DNA of 64,000 bases, taken from contig JADJYU010000008.1 in the NCBI GenBank assembly GCA_016719565.1, positions 124,001 to 188,000 of the forward strand, given 5' to 3'. A model generated the notes under the pieces. That model had not been told where the DNA came from and made no database searches. It saw only the letters and a list, made by a program, of their open reading frames with translations. Position 1 is the stretch's first letter. Each line of letters starts with the position of its first letter. Shown piece after piece: positions 1-9,643 of the stretch. Source of the stretch: Ignavibacteria bacterium (GTDB taxonomy: Bacteria; Bacteroidota; Ignavibacteria; Tepidaquicellales; Tepidaquicellaceae). A program made the translations under genes and the position numbers.

Positions 1-301
1 TTTCCTGTCTCCTGCCAATTGTACACTCACTACATACAAAATCAACAAATTTGCACATAGGCAGACAAAGTATAAGTTCATCAAATCCATCCGGCCAGTC
101 CAGCGCAAGCCATGCGTCAGTTTCCCTTCCGCTGTTAAAAATCTCAATCAGCTTTTTCCAGCTCTCATCAACTGAAACTATTTCTTCAAACTTTTCTATC
201 TGTCTCAATGTCAGTAATTTGGCAGCATTGATGTCTTTATTACTATTATTCCATTCGCCGGTAATTTCAACATAAGAAAGAAGCTCTCCCGTTTTATCCA
301 T
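1..301 (-). CDS. Unknown protein, N-terminal part, cut by window edge
   Basis: The frame is open on the minus strand from an ATG at 301 to the window edge, so only the first 100 residues are seen. The visible part is acidic and lacks a signal peptide or membrane segment, which suggests a cytoplasmic protein. It ends in a cysteine cluster (PMCKFVDFVCSEC) that might bind metal or be structural. I do not recognise the family, and the remainder lies outside the window. The minus frame reads as ordinary protein, while the overlapping plus-strand frame is serine-rich and looks like its shadow. Confidence 0.6.
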   Translation of the reverse strand, partial: MDKTGELLSYVEITGEWNNSNKDINAAKLLTLRQIEKFEEIVSVDESWKKLIEIFNSGRETDAWLALDWPDGFDELILCLPMCKFVDFVCSECTIGRRQE

Positions 302-565
302 TTTTTACAATTGCATTATAATTCAAAATGTGTTTGCTTTAGTATTTTTTAAATTTAACTTTATATATTATGCGTTTCCATTTAAATATTATTCTGATAT
401 TTTAAGAAACCATTACGGTGTAAGTCTTTCATCTTCAGACTGCAAAGAAATTCGGAAGAGAAATAATTCCATTCTTATAAAAAAAATGTACTATACACAA
501 TATTCATTTCACATTAAACATTGCGCACAGTACATTTATAGATTTCGATAAATATTTTTATACAG
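302..565. other. Intergenic, AT-rich
   Basis: No convincing gene. A plus-strand frame at 330-551 is low-complexity and unsupported. A 9-bp inverted repeat (arms 484-492 and 529-537, 36-base spacer) is visible, but its spacer is long and no T-tract follows. Confidence 0.4.
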
Positions 566-1360
566 CTATTTGACGAGCATCATTTTTTTTGTTTCAGTAA
601 AGTTCTCAGTGCTCAGAGTATAATAATAAATTCCGCTTGTGAGCTGATGATCAGAAGTTCTGCCGGCATCAAACCTGATATTATACTGACCTGCCTGCAG
701 ATTCTCATTTACCAGTGTTGAAATTTCCTTTCCCGATACATCAAATACTTTTAAACTTACAAATTCGGATTTAGGTATTTCAAAATTTATGTTTGTCGAT
801 GGATTGAAAGGATTGGGAAAGTTTTGATTTAACCTGTAGTAAACCGGATTATTTAAAGTGTTAATTCCTACAAGATTCCTGACCACTATTCTTTTTTCCG
901 ATCCCCAGTTCCAGCCGTTTGAAAATCCTACGACTTCGCTGATCCATAATGAATCTATTCCGGGAACTGCAGGCGCTGTATAATTGAACTGGCCCGTAAA
1001 ACTTCCTCCTGACAGACTTAGCGGGCTTCGGTGTGTAAGCTCAGAGTTTTGTATTTTCAGATATGATGCTCCGGGTCCTGTTGCAAGTGAACCGAGCCGC
1101 GTTGCAATATCAACTCCGCCTCCGGCGTTTGAGCCTGACCTGTTAATAGTAAAACTGAATACAACCGTCTGTCCGGCTATTACAGTATCCGGTCCTGAGA
1201 ATACTCCTGAAATGTTTGTATTTTGTGTATGGCATGAACATCCCGTCGTACTAGTTTTTCTTGTCCTTCCGGTAAATCCATCCTCGGAAGTATATACCAT
1301 TACATTGGTAAATAATATTATTGTAAAAATTACGGCTAGAATAAAAATTGATTTTTTCAT
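566..1360 (-). CDS. Choice-of-anchor V-like exported protein with T9SS type A sorting domain
   Basis: This 264-residue protein starts with a signal peptide (MKKSIFILAVIFTIILF). A domain resembling the choice-of-anchor V family follows, including a GCSCH motif near residue 42 and a beta-rich region ending in NGWNWGSEKR. The last ~80 residues are a T9SS type A sorting domain (NQNFPNPFNPST ... SGIYYYTL ... KKMMLVK), so it is probably exported across the outer membrane and anchored or released. CSCH is not a canonical CxxCH haem motif, so haem binding is not established. Its N-terminal two thirds are paralogous to the frameshifted gene at 1489-2513. A Crp/Fnr-like palindrome lies about 63 bp upstream of the start. 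The function is unknown. Confidence 0.85.
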   Translation of the reverse strand: MKKSIFILAVIFTIILFTNVMVYTSEDGFTGRTRKTSTTGCSCHTQNTNISGVFSGPDTVIAGQTVVFSFTINRSGSNAGGGVDIATRLGSLATGPGASYLKIQNSELTHRSPLSLSGGSFTGQFNYTAPAVPGIDSLWISEVVGFSNGWNWGSEKRIVVRNLVGINTLNNPVYYRLNQNFPNPFNPSTNINFEIPKSEFVSLKVFDVSGKEISTLVNENLQAGQYNIRFDAGRTSDHQLTSGIYYYTLSTENFTETKKMMLVK

Positions 1361-1415
1361 TTTTCTGTTTTTATATTAATAATAAATTAAATTAATTCTT
1401 GTTTATTACTTTCAC

Positions 1416-1431
1416 TATGATTAGTATCATA
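1416..1431. promoter_or_regulatory. Crp/Fnr-type palindrome, site 1
   Basis: TATGAT-TAGT-ATCATA is a perfect 6+6 palindrome with a 4-base spacer, the geometry of Fnr-family operators (TTGAT-N4-ATCAA). It lies about 63 bp upstream of the gene starting at 1360. The same core and 5' flank recur at 4861-4876. Confidence 0.5.
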
Positions 1432-1488
1432 AAGTTTTTTTGCGGTATTTAAAAATTGTAATACCTTCAAAATAAAAGAGCATTTCAA

Positions 1489-2513
1489 TCAAGGTTTAAT
1501 TACACCCACAAAATTAAATGCATTATTATCTACATAAGCTGCGTCTGTAAGATCTACAACTCCGTCACCGTTTACATCTGTATTTACATATCCGGAAACA
1601 AAATTAAATGCGTCGTTATCTACATCACTTCCATCCGAAAGATCTATAACACCGTCCTGATTAGCATCTCCGCAGAAAAAACACCATCTCCCGAGATTCA
1701 TCAACTGATTATTTCCAAACGCCTGAGCTTGTGCTGTTATAAAGCTGTAATTTGTAACTGACCCACCGGTAAAAGAAACCGCTGAAGTACTCCAGGTCTC
1801 GAGAGCATTTCTGTGAGTGACTCTTATGTAATAATTTCCCGAGGAAGCACTGTTAAAATTTGCTGATGCATTTCCAGTTGAATTTAGATAAATATTTGCA
1901 AGATCGAGTGAATTATACGGAGGTGAACTGTTAGCAAGATATATTTTAACAGTATCCTGGACCTGTGTGGCTCCATGCCAGAATCCTTCAATTCCCATTG
2001 TAAGATTTAATCCAAGCGGCTGATTTTTAACAACTATCTTTTTTCATTTCCCCAGTTCCATCCATTCTGATATCCGACTGCCTGGCTCAGCCAAAGAGTA
2101 TCTGTTCCCGGTGATGAAGGCGCAGTATAACTGAATTGTCCTGTATAGTTTCCGCCGGATAACACAAGAGGAAACTTTTGAGTCAATTCTCCGGAAAGAA
2201 TTTTCAGATAAGCTGATCCCGAACCTACCGCCAGTGCGCCAAGACGTGTTGAAATATCAACTCCACCGGGACCGGATCCGGACCTGCTGATAGTAAAACT
2301 GAAAGCAACTGTCTGTCCGGTATATATTGTATCTGGTCCGGAAAAAGACCCCGAAATACCTGTGTTTTGAGTATGACAGTAACATCCCTGAGTACTTGTC
2401 TTTTTTGTTAATCCTGTTATTCCATTGGGGTAAGTGTAAACTATTACATTTGTAAAAAGAATAACTGCAAATGTAAAAGTCGCTGCAATTGAAAGTAAGA
2501 CAGATTTTTTCAT
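1489..2513 (-). CDS. Choice-of-anchor V-like protein with dockerin-like tail, frameshifted
   Basis: Two adjacent frames form one gene. The first (2513-2034) has a signal peptide and the same domain as the 566-1360 protein, including GCYCH and NGWNWGNEKR. It stops at a TAG exactly where the paralogue continues with IVV. Adding one A near 2036-2040 restores IVVKNQPLGLNLTMGIEGF and joins it to the second frame (1998-1489). That frame carries a beta-rich module (YYIRVTHRNALETWS) and two dockerin-like calcium loops (GDANQDGVIDLSDG, DVNGDGVVDLTDA). The same tail ends the lipase at 10413-12338. The break is either a real pseudogene lesion or a sequencing error. Confidence 0.8.
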
Positions 2514-2783
2514 TTTTTTGCTTTTTAAGTTATGGAATAATATAAATTGTATACAATTTGCATACCATTTTTAAAATCTTTATTTTTTAATGTTTTGAAG
2601 GATTTAAATTTCTTTAGTGGGGGGATTTTACACATTTCCTATAGAATTTGATAAAATATCTACAACGGATTTTTATTCCCAAAATAAAAATCCGTGTGTT
2701 CTCTGTTTTAAAAAATTTTAATTAAACATAACTGAGATATATAATTTTTAAAATATCTCAATCAGTAAGTTTAAATGTTCAGT

Positions 2784-4799
2784 TTACTTGAGAAGTGTCA
2801 TTTTCTTTACTTCTGAAAAATTTCCCGCTTCAATCCTGTAAAAGTATATCCCGCTCGAAAAACCTCTCCCGTCAAATTCGGCTGAATATTTACCTGCAGA
2901 TTGCTTTTCATTAACTAACTCTGCAACTTCATTCCCCAGTACATCAAATACCTTTAAAGAAACTTGATTCGTAATTTCTAATTCGTAATTGATAATTGTT
3001 TTAGGATTGAAAGGGTTAGGATAGTTCTGATACAAAGAAAACTGTTCCGGAATTTCAGAAGAAATCTGATTCACGCCAACAAGTCCGGGCTGAGTCGTGC
3101 CTTGCTTCAGAACAATGTCATTATCCGGATCAAACTGAAACGCAGTCGGCTGCCTGTCAAAATTCCATGTAAACACCTGTTCATTAATATCATTCATAAC
3201 TTTAACAGTTGTATCCGGTCCGGTAGAAAATGAAATTTTCAAAACAAGCGGCATCTTATGAAAAGTTGTATTTGTCTGTGTCTGTCTTGCCTGGAAAGCA
3301 ACTTTCCATAAACCGTTTCCGAGATTTGTGAACTGATACAAATTCTGATACACCGGATGATTTGGCTGCTTTACCCACTGTTCTATAAACCACGTTAGAT
3401 CCTGACCATATGCCTGACTGATCTTAGCAGTAAAATCATCTGTAGTTGCGCTTTTATATTTGAATTCTGCTGTATCCGTCGCATAAGATCTGACAATATT
3501 AAAAAAAGCGGCAGAATCACCAACTACATATCTCAGCATATGCAGTACACATGCGCCTTTGGCATAAGTGATAGCATAATTGAAAAGCGTACTTGTATTC
3601 GGAGTAACTATAGCCCACTGAGGATTATACATTGCCCAGCCGGGATTTTGGGAGAGATAAGAACTTGCGCTAGAATTTATATCACTTTTATAAGAACTGT
3701 AACCGCCGGTTTTCTCATACCATAGAGCCTCGCTATATGTTGCAAATCCTTCATTCAGCCATATGTCAGCCCATGTGGCGCAGGTTATCATATCACCGAA
3801 CCATTGATGCGCATATTCATGCGAGACAAGATTTTCAGTCCAGCAGTTCGCGCACAAAGTAGTAAGAGTTTGATTTTCCATTCCACCCCAGGTGAATCCG
3901 GGAGCAGGAGCAGTTGTAAATCCATTTTTCTCGAATCCGTGTTCTCCGAATTTTTGTGAGAAATAAGTCGTCATATCTTTGATTATATTTTTTATTGGAC
4001 CGGGATTCTCCCCGTTGTTAAAATAAAATCTGATGGGAACGCTGTCAGATGGATTTGATAATTTATTCCAGTAAACTATGTTAATATTATAATTTACTTT
4101 TCCGGTCAGGACAATAAGATATGTAGGCACGGGGTCACGGCTGACCCAGTGATAATATATCGTATCACCTGTAACAGTGGAGTCGTTAAGTCTGCCGTTC
4201 GAACCGATCCTCACATTCCCCGGTACCTTTACAGTCATATCCAGAGTCGCTTTATCGGATGGCTTATCCCAGCATGGAAACCACTTCCTCGCTCCTTCAG
4301 GTTCGCAGTCGGTAAATAATCCGCCGTTTCCTGTATAAAATGCCTGATCAGATACGTTCAGATGCTGATAACTGATTTTTACTTCTGCGATCTCACCGGG
4401 AATGAAAGTTCTGCTTAATACAATATTCAGCACATTATTTGAATGAGTAAAAGAAACTCCGTCAAGACTGACAGAATTAATTGTGAGTGATGTATTAACC
4501 GCATTAAGATTAATTGAATTAATTACGGAATCCGCTTTGAGCCGCACTGTCACAAATCCTGTAAATGATTTCGGATAAGGTGATATAAAACAATTTCTTA
4601 TATCAATATTGATCTCATAATTTAAAACGTCAAAAGAATGTTTGGGTGAATTTTGTGAGTCGAGATCAAACAGGTTATAATCTGAAGATGATTTTTTTTG
4701 TGAACAGAGTACACTTCCTTTTTCTGTATTGAATTGAGCTTTAGATGTAACCGGAACGAATACAAGTAAAAGGAAAATTATATATATAATTTTTTTCAT
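2784..4799 (-). CDS. M1-family zinc metallopeptidase (aminopeptidase) with T9SS sorting domain
   Basis: This 671-residue exported protein has a signal peptide (1-21) and an N-terminal beta-sandwich. The M1 aminopeptidase signature GGMEN (305-309) is followed by the zinc motif HEYAH (327-331) and the third ligand in WLNEGFATYSE (Glu350). These residues fit an active gluzincin that removes N-terminal amino acids from peptides. The C-terminal ~80 residues are a T9SS type A sorting domain (YQNYPNPFNPKT ... KKMTLLK). It is shorter than aminopeptidase N, as many T9SS-exported M1 enzymes are. It is a single gene with a Crp/Fnr-like palindrome 69 bp before the ATG, suggesting redox- or nutrient-linked control. 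Confidence 0.93.
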   Translation of the reverse strand: MKKIIYIIFLLLVFVPVTSKAQFNTEKGSVLCSQKKSSSDYNLFDLDSQNSPKHSFDVLNYEINIDIRNCFISPYPKSFTGFVTVRLKADSVINSINLNAVNTSLTINSVSLDGVSFTHSNNVLNIVLSRTFIPGEIAEVKISYQHLNVSDQAFYTGNGGLFTDCEPEGARKWFPCWDKPSDKATLDMTVKVPGNVRIGSNGRLNDSTVTGDTIYYHWVSRDPVPTYLIVLTGKVNYNINIVYWNKLSNPSDSVPIRFYFNNGENPGPIKNIIKDMTTYFSQKFGEHGFEKNGFTTAPAPGFTWGGMENQTLTTLCANCWTENLVSHEYAHQWFGDMITCATWADIWLNEGFATYSEALWYEKTGGYSSYKSDINSSASSYLSQNPGWAMYNPQWAIVTPNTSTLFNYAITYAKGACVLHMLRYVVGDSAAFFNIVRSYATDTAEFKYKSATTDDFTAKISQAYGQDLTWFIEQWVKQPNHPVYQNLYQFTNLGNGLWKVAFQARQTQTNTTFHKMPLVLKISFSTGPDTTVKVMNDINEQVFTWNFDRQPTAFQFDPDNDIVLKQGTTQPGLVGVNQISSEIPEQFSLYQNYPNPFNPKTIINYELEITNQVSLKVFDVLGNEVAELVNEKQSAGKYSAEFDGRGFSSGIYFYRIEAGNFSEVKKMTLLK

Positions 4800-5133
4800 A
4801 ATAATTTTCTCATTTAAATATTTTAATAATCGGAAATTAAGTTATAGAAATAGTATTCACTATGATTAGTATCATAGATATTTTTATATAACAGACATAA
4901 ATGCGGCACGATATTTGATTTAACAAAATTCCGGATCAAAGTATATTAATATTTTTTCAGTAGTGAAGAGATTTTATTCAATCCATTGCAGAGAGAAGAA
5001 TAATATAAATATGTTCATTATAATGATCACAAATCGATGTTAAATAATTATTGTAGATTGATTCCCGAATTACTATTTTTACAATATTACTTTTCACTAA
5101 TTTAATTAACTAAATCAAACACTGGAGGTAAGT
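4800..5133. other. Divergent intergenic region
   Basis: This 334-bp AT-rich region lies between divergent starts. It holds the Crp/Fnr-like palindrome at 4861-4876 on the M1 peptidase side and a clear Shine-Dalgarno sequence (GGAGGT, 5124-5129) before the gene at 5134. Nothing else is recognisable. Confidence 0.5.
4861..4876. promoter_or_regulatory. Crp/Fnr-type palindrome, site 2
   Basis: TATGAT-TAGT-ATCATA, extended by a C/G pair to 7+7. Its core and 5' flank (TTCAC) are identical to site 1 at 1416-1431. It is centred about 69 bp upstream of the M1 peptidase start. Confidence 0.5.
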
Positions 5134-6117
5134 ATGAAAATTTTTCACAAGTTATTCTTATTAGTTATTGTTTTATCTGTATCTCTGAATCTCAACACCG
5201 GTTTCGGATTTTCCAATGATCCAACCGATGGTTCTATCGGATTAACAGTTGTCCCGAATAACTATTCCGGATTACAGGGCACGGCTACTTTTCTAGGACC
5301 ATTAGCAAATGCTCAAAGGACTTATCAGTTACTGATTCATGCTAACCAGCTTACAGCTATTACGGGATCACAAATAAATGCGATCGCATTCAGACTTCCC
5401 GTATCTGCTACAGCGGACTGGCCGGATTCGGATATTTCATACTCCGCTTATGATATTTATTTAAGCGGAAGCGTCGATCCCGTAAACAGAAGTCTGACTT
5501 TCGCTAACAATGTAGTTGGTACACAAACGCTTGTAAGATCAGGTGTTTTAAACATAACTGCAAATACTTACAGATTCGGATCTACTCCGAATGATTTCGG
5601 CGATGATATTGTACTTACTACTCCGTGGCTTTATACAGGCGGAAATCTTTTAATTGAGATCCGTCATATGGGATTTACCGGTACTTCAAGAAGCGTTGAC
5701 GCTATCGGAACCGGAATATCAGGATACGGAACAGACTTCAGCGCATGCTGGCAGAGCAGCTATGTTCCGACCACCGGCTTGCAGGGTAATTTTGCCGTAA
5801 CAAGAATTAATTCCAATATTATAGTCGGATTGAATAATAACAACGAAATTCCTGACAGATATGATCTTGAACAGAACTATCCGAATCCGTTCAATCCTGT
5901 AACTCTCATAAAATACAGTATCGCTTCTTCAGAAAATGTGAAACTGAAAGTTTATGACATTCTCGGAAATGAAGTAATGACATTGGTAAACTCGAAACAA
6001 AATGCGGGGATTTATGAAATGGAATTTGACGGAAGCAATCTTTCAAGCGGAATATACATTGCAAAACTTACCGCAGGAAATTATTCGCGCCAGATTAAAA
6101 TGATCCTGAGTAAATAA
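5134..6117 (+). CDS. Unknown exported protein with T9SS type A sorting domain
   Basis: This 327-residue protein has a signal peptide (MKIFHKLFLLVIVLSVSLN) and a beta-rich body of about 210 residues that I cannot assign. The body has an AITGSQINAIAFRLP segment and a pattern typical of extracellular jelly-roll domains. The C terminus is a T9SS sorting domain (EQNYPNPFNPVT ... SGIYIAKL ... KMILSK). A strong GGAGGT ribosome-binding site precedes the ATG. A long hairpin at 6135-6178 follows, so it is probably monocistronic. Confidence 0.85.
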   Translation: MKIFHKLFLLVIVLSVSLNLNTGFGFSNDPTDGSIGLTVVPNNYSGLQGTATFLGPLANAQRTYQLLIHANQLTAITGSQINAIAFRLPVSATADWPDSDISYSAYDIYLSGSVDPVNRSLTFANNVVGTQTLVRSGVLNITANTYRFGSTPNDFGDDIVLTTPWLYTGGNLLIEIRHMGFTGTSRSVDAIGTGISGYGTDFSACWQSSYVPTTGLQGNFAVTRINSNIIVGLNNNNEIPDRYDLEQNYPNPFNPVTLIKYSIASSENVKLKVYDILGNEVMTLVNSKQNAGIYEMEFDGSNLSSGIYIAKLTAGNYSRQIKMILSK

Positions 6118-6134
6118 TTTATTCTTAAAAACTG

Positions 6135-6178
6135 TAAAATGTTCAATATGTTTTAATATCTGCATATTGAACATTTTA
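6135..6178. terminator. Intrinsic terminator hairpin
   Basis: Sixteen-base complementary arms (6135-6150 and 6163-6178) around a 12-base loop, followed by a T-rich stretch on the plus strand. It lies just after the T9SS protein gene ending at 6117. Confidence 0.75.
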
Positions 6179-6185
6179 TTTTATA

Positions 6186-6420
6186 ATCTTCTGTCAGGGT
6201 TTATTTTCAGTGACAAAATCAAAAGCATTGTTATCAGCAATAGAAGCATCCGAAAGATCCGCTATATTATCTCCCGTCATATCAGTATTTATATATCCCG
6301 TAGTTACATTTATTAAATTGTTGTCAATTTCAGACTGATCGCTAACATCTTTTAAACCATCCTGATTCACATCACAGCTGAACAAACACCCTTTACTTGT
6401 TATTGCCGAATGCCTGTGCC
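6186..6420 (-). pseudogene. Remnant of a dockerin-like C-terminal tail
   Basis: A 63-codon open frame (6385-6194) encodes only the tail module: CDVNQDGLKDVSDQSEID and DMTGDNIADLSDASIADN. It is nearly identical at DNA level to the end of the lipase gene (10413-10610). Upstream the frame decays, although 'QAFGNN' can still be read before a stop near 6397. No signal peptide or catalytic domain is left. It is best explained as the leftover of a duplicated or deleted gene sharing this tail. Confidence 0.65.
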
Positions 6421-6519
6421 TAAAAAATTTTTGATCTCAAAAAATCCAATCTTAATTTTACTTCGTATATAATATAGAACATTAATATTATTTATAAACT
6501 AAAGTGAAAGGAACCAAAA

Positions 6520-8280
6520 ATGTGTAATAAGAAAATTTTGTACTCTTTGTTAGGATTCTTTGCCGTGTGCGCAATGGTTTTCAGTATATCTCAATGGACG
6601 GATGCATCCAGTCACCGTGAAGCTCCAATAATTTCCACTGATCCGGTAGCTGACAATACTGACGTCTATGCATTTAGACCTGCCGATGATCCCGGCACAG
6701 TCTGTTTAATAGCTTGCTACAATCCTATGGAAGAGCCGGCCGGCGGACCAAATTTCCATAAATTCGGAACTGATGTATTATATGAAATTAAAATCGACAA
6801 CATCGGTGATAGAATTGACCATATAAGTTATCAGTTTGAATTTACTGACATTGTCGGAAACGGAAATACATTCCTGTATAATACAGGTCAGGTTTCCACT
6901 CTCGGCGATCCGGATCTAAATGTAAAGCAGACTTATATTGTAAAAAGAGTTGTAAACGGTGTTACAGAATGGACATCTTCACCGCTGCCTGTTACTCCGA
7001 ATTATGTCGGCGGAAATTCACATTCAGATCCAAATTATGCCGGTCCTTCTTCTATGCCAAACTACAGTGCTCTTATGTCAGAAGGAGTAAGGGATCTTCC
7101 AAACTCAGGCGGTAAAGTATTTGCCGGTCCTACTGATGATCCGTTTTATGTAGATCTCGGCGCAGCATTCGATCTTCTGAAGATCCGACCGGGTGCTCCG
7201 GGAAACACCGGCGGCGGTAAAGATGCGCTTGCAGGTTATAATGTGCATTCAATTTCCATCAAAGTCCCGATCGCTCAGGTTACCAGAAACGGAAGTTCAA
7301 ATCCAAATCAAAATGATTCAAATGCAATTATAGGTGTATGGGCTACAGCCAGCAGAAAAGCCACTACCGTAATCAACAGTAACGGTACCAGAACAGGTAC
7401 AGGTAACTGGGTCGCTGTTTCAAGACTCGGAATGCCGCTTGTAAATGAAGTAGTGCTGCCATTGAGTCAGAAAGATAAATGGAATGCTTCAAAACCTGTG
7501 GATGATGCACAGTTTTTAAATTATGTAACTTCACCTGAACTCGCAGGAATTATCAATCTTCTTTATCCTGTCACAGATGATATACCTACATCAAACAGAT
7601 CGGATCTCGTAGCTGTATTTTTAACAGGTGTAACAGGTCTGACGCAAAGGCCGCAGGATACGAGAACTCCATCAGAACAGTTAAGAATAAATCTCGGAAT
7701 TGCTCCGGTGGCATTTGAAAATGAAAACAGACTTGGAGTTATTGCAGGTGATGCAGCAGGTTTTCCAAACGGAAGAAGACTTAAAGATGATGTCCTTGAC
7801 ATATCGCTGAGAGTTGTGGGAGGCGTACTGCTCGGACCTCCTTTCAGTACGGGGATAAATGCACAGCTCGGTGATGGAGTTCAGAGAAATGACAAAACAT
7901 TCGCCACGACATTTCCTTATCTGGCAATTCCACATGAAGGATATGAGAACTCTCACGGTATTATCGTTTCAGTTTTCAATAATTCGCAGAATGTAAATCC
8001 GGAGAAATATGGTCTGCTGCAGAATTATCCTAATCCTTTCAATCCATCTACTCAGATCAAGTACAACCTGCTTAAAGCTGACAATGTGGATATCAAGATT
8101 TATGATATTTTAGGAAAAGAAGTGAGGTCACTGGTAAATGAAAAACTTACAGCCGGTGAAAAAGTTGTAGTATGGGACGGAAGAAATAACAGCGGTGAAG
8201 CTGTTGCTTCCGGGACATATTTTGTAAAGCTGGTAACTTCTTCAGGTGTGGATTCAAAGAAAATGATGCTTTTAAAATAA
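6520..8280 (+). CDS. DUF4331 family exported protein with T9SS sorting domain
   Basis: This 586-residue protein has an N-terminal membrane or signal segment, then the DUF4331 hallmark SSHREAPIISTDPVADNTDVYAF and a DUF4331-type body to about residue 490. It ends in a T9SS type A sorting domain (LQNYPNPFNPST ... KKMMLLK). The biochemical role of DUF4331 is unknown. A terminator-like hairpin separates it by 60 bp from a TPR gene, which is followed by a HupE/UreJ-like gene in the same direction. The three probably form a functional cluster. An AAAGGA ribosome-binding site precedes the start. Confidence 0.9.
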   Translation: MCNKKILYSLLGFFAVCAMVFSISQWTDASSHREAPIISTDPVADNTDVYAFRPADDPGTVCLIACYNPMEEPAGGPNFHKFGTDVLYEIKIDNIGDRIDHISYQFEFTDIVGNGNTFLYNTGQVSTLGDPDLNVKQTYIVKRVVNGVTEWTSSPLPVTPNYVGGNSHSDPNYAGPSSMPNYSALMSEGVRDLPNSGGKVFAGPTDDPFYVDLGAAFDLLKIRPGAPGNTGGGKDALAGYNVHSISIKVPIAQVTRNGSSNPNQNDSNAIIGVWATASRKATTVINSNGTRTGTGNWVAVSRLGMPLVNEVVLPLSQKDKWNASKPVDDAQFLNYVTSPELAGIINLLYPVTDDIPTSNRSDLVAVFLTGVTGLTQRPQDTRTPSEQLRINLGIAPVAFENENRLGVIAGDAAGFPNGRRLKDDVLDISLRVVGGVLLGPPFSTGINAQLGDGVQRNDKTFATTFPYLAIPHEGYENSHGIIVSVFNNSQNVNPEKYGLLQNYPNPFNPSTQIKYNLLKADNVDIKIYDILGKEVRSLVNEKLTAGEKVVVWDGRNNSGEAVASGTYFVKLVTSSGVDSKKMMLLK

Positions 8281-8290
8281 ATTATTCAAT

Positions 8291-8329
8291 GCAGCCTGTT
8301 TACATAAATTTTATAAACAGGCTGCTTTT
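8291..8329 (+). terminator. Intrinsic terminator after DUF4331 gene
   Basis: Perfect 12-bp arms (GCAGCCTGTTTA, 8291-8302, with 8314-8325) are followed by TTTT. It sits between the DUF4331 and TPR genes, so it may attenuate rather than fully stop transcription into the downstream pair. Confidence 0.75.
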
Positions 8330-8340
8330 AAATTTAAAAT

Positions 8341-9618
8341 ATGAAAAAAATACTTATTACAACTTCACTCCTGATAATTTTAATTCTTATCACCTGGAAA
8401 GTTTTTGACTTCAATTCTGATGAACAGATTTTTTCAGCGGGATTATATGACAGCGATATAAATTATATAAGTAATACAAATTCATCTGCTGACAGATATA
8501 TCGCCACTTTAAAAGAACAGATCATCGAATCTCCCGGTAATTCCAATTTACTTACCAAACTCGGAGCAGCTTATATCCAGAAAGCAAGGGAAACATACGA
8601 CCCGGAATATTATTCTATGGCGGAGGATGTACTGAACAGGTCAATTGAAATTCAGCCGGATAATTTCTTATCACTTGCGGAGCTTGGTTCGGTAAAACTT
8701 TCCCGTCATCATTTTATTGAAGCTCTGGAACTGTCTCAGAAAGCTTTACAAATAAATCCTTACAGCGCATATTCATACGGAGTAATGGTAGATGCACAAG
8801 TCGAGCTTGGAATGTATGATGAAGCTGTTGTAAATCTTCAGAAAATGGTGGACTTAAGACCTGATCTCAGTTCTTATTCAAGAATTTCTTATCTCAGGGA
8901 ATTATTCGGTGATACAGACGGAGCGATAGATGCAATGAAATCGGCTATTACAGCGGGTTCTCCGGAATCGGAAAATACAGTTTGGTGCAGAGTACAGCTT
9001 GCTAATTTATATTTCAGATCAGGAATTTTTGATTCTGCTTCTTTTATATATAAGAATGTAATTTCCGAATTTCCCGAATATCCACATGGTTATGGAGGAA
9101 TGGCTATGATAAAAATGCATGAAAGAAATTACAATGATGCAATTTTACTTTACAGCAGAGCGCTGGAGAAAAATTCTTTAGCGGAATATCTTATAGCTCT
9201 GGGTGATGCATATTCGCTTAATGGTGAAAAGGAAAAAGCTGAGGAGGAATACAGGAAAGTAAAACTGCTGACAACAATATTTAAGCAAAAAGGTATTGAT
9301 ACTGATCTGGAGATAGTGCTCTTTAACGCAGATCATAACCGGTCACTGGAAGAATCATTTGAAAATACTAAAGAAGCTCTGGATAATGGCTCTAAGAATA
9401 TTAAGACTTATCATTCACTTGCATGGACAGCTTTCAAACTCGGCAATTATGAAACTGCTGATCAAAACATTCAGCAGGCATTACGTCTGGGCACCAAAGA
9501 TCCGCTTTTATTTTATCATGCCGGTAAAATTTTTGAAAGTACAGGAGATACAGCTAAAGCAAAAGACTATCTCGATTTCGCATTAAAAATTAATCCGTAT
9601 TATAATGAACTTTATTAA
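8341..9618 (+). CDS. Tetratricopeptide repeat protein
   Basis: This 425-residue protein has an N-terminal hydrophobic segment (ILITTSLLIILILITW) that is a membrane anchor or signal peptide. The rest is alpha-helical TPR repeats, such as the segment around residues 100-170 (AEDVLNRSIEIQPDNFLSL, ALELSQKALQINPYSAYSY) and the last repeat (AKDYLDFALKINPYY). TPRs form protein-binding superhelices, and no enzymatic domain is seen. Its 3' end overlaps the earliest possible start of the HupE/UreJ-like gene, indicating co-transcription. Confidence 0.85.
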   Translation: MKKILITTSLLIILILITWKVFDFNSDEQIFSAGLYDSDINYISNTNSSADRYIATLKEQIIESPGNSNLLTKLGAAYIQKARETYDPEYYSMAEDVLNRSIEIQPDNFLSLAELGSVKLSRHHFIEALELSQKALQINPYSAYSYGVMVDAQVELGMYDEAVVNLQKMVDLRPDLSSYSRISYLRELFGDTDGAIDAMKSAITAGSPESENTVWCRVQLANLYFRSGIFDSASFIYKNVISEFPEYPHGYGGMAMIKMHERNYNDAILLYSRALEKNSLAEYLIALGDAYSLNGEKEKAEEEYRKVKLLTTIFKQKGIDTDLEIVLFNADHNRSLEESFENTKEALDNGSKNIKTYHSLAWTAFKLGNYETADQNIQQALRLGTKDPLLFYHAGKIFESTGDTAKAKDYLDFALKINPYYNELY

Positions 9619-9643
9619 AAAATTTAATTATCATATTCAAATA

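Noticed and set aside
330..551. Small plus-strand gene
   Set aside because: Low-complexity Phe/Tyr/Ile-rich translation, no family signal, no ribosome-binding site.
984..1379. 131-residue plus-strand frame opposite the anchor-V-like gene
   Set aside because: The minus frame has a signal peptide and a T9SS domain; the plus frame is its shadow. The same applies to frames opposite the DUF4331, lipase, dnaK and kbl genes.
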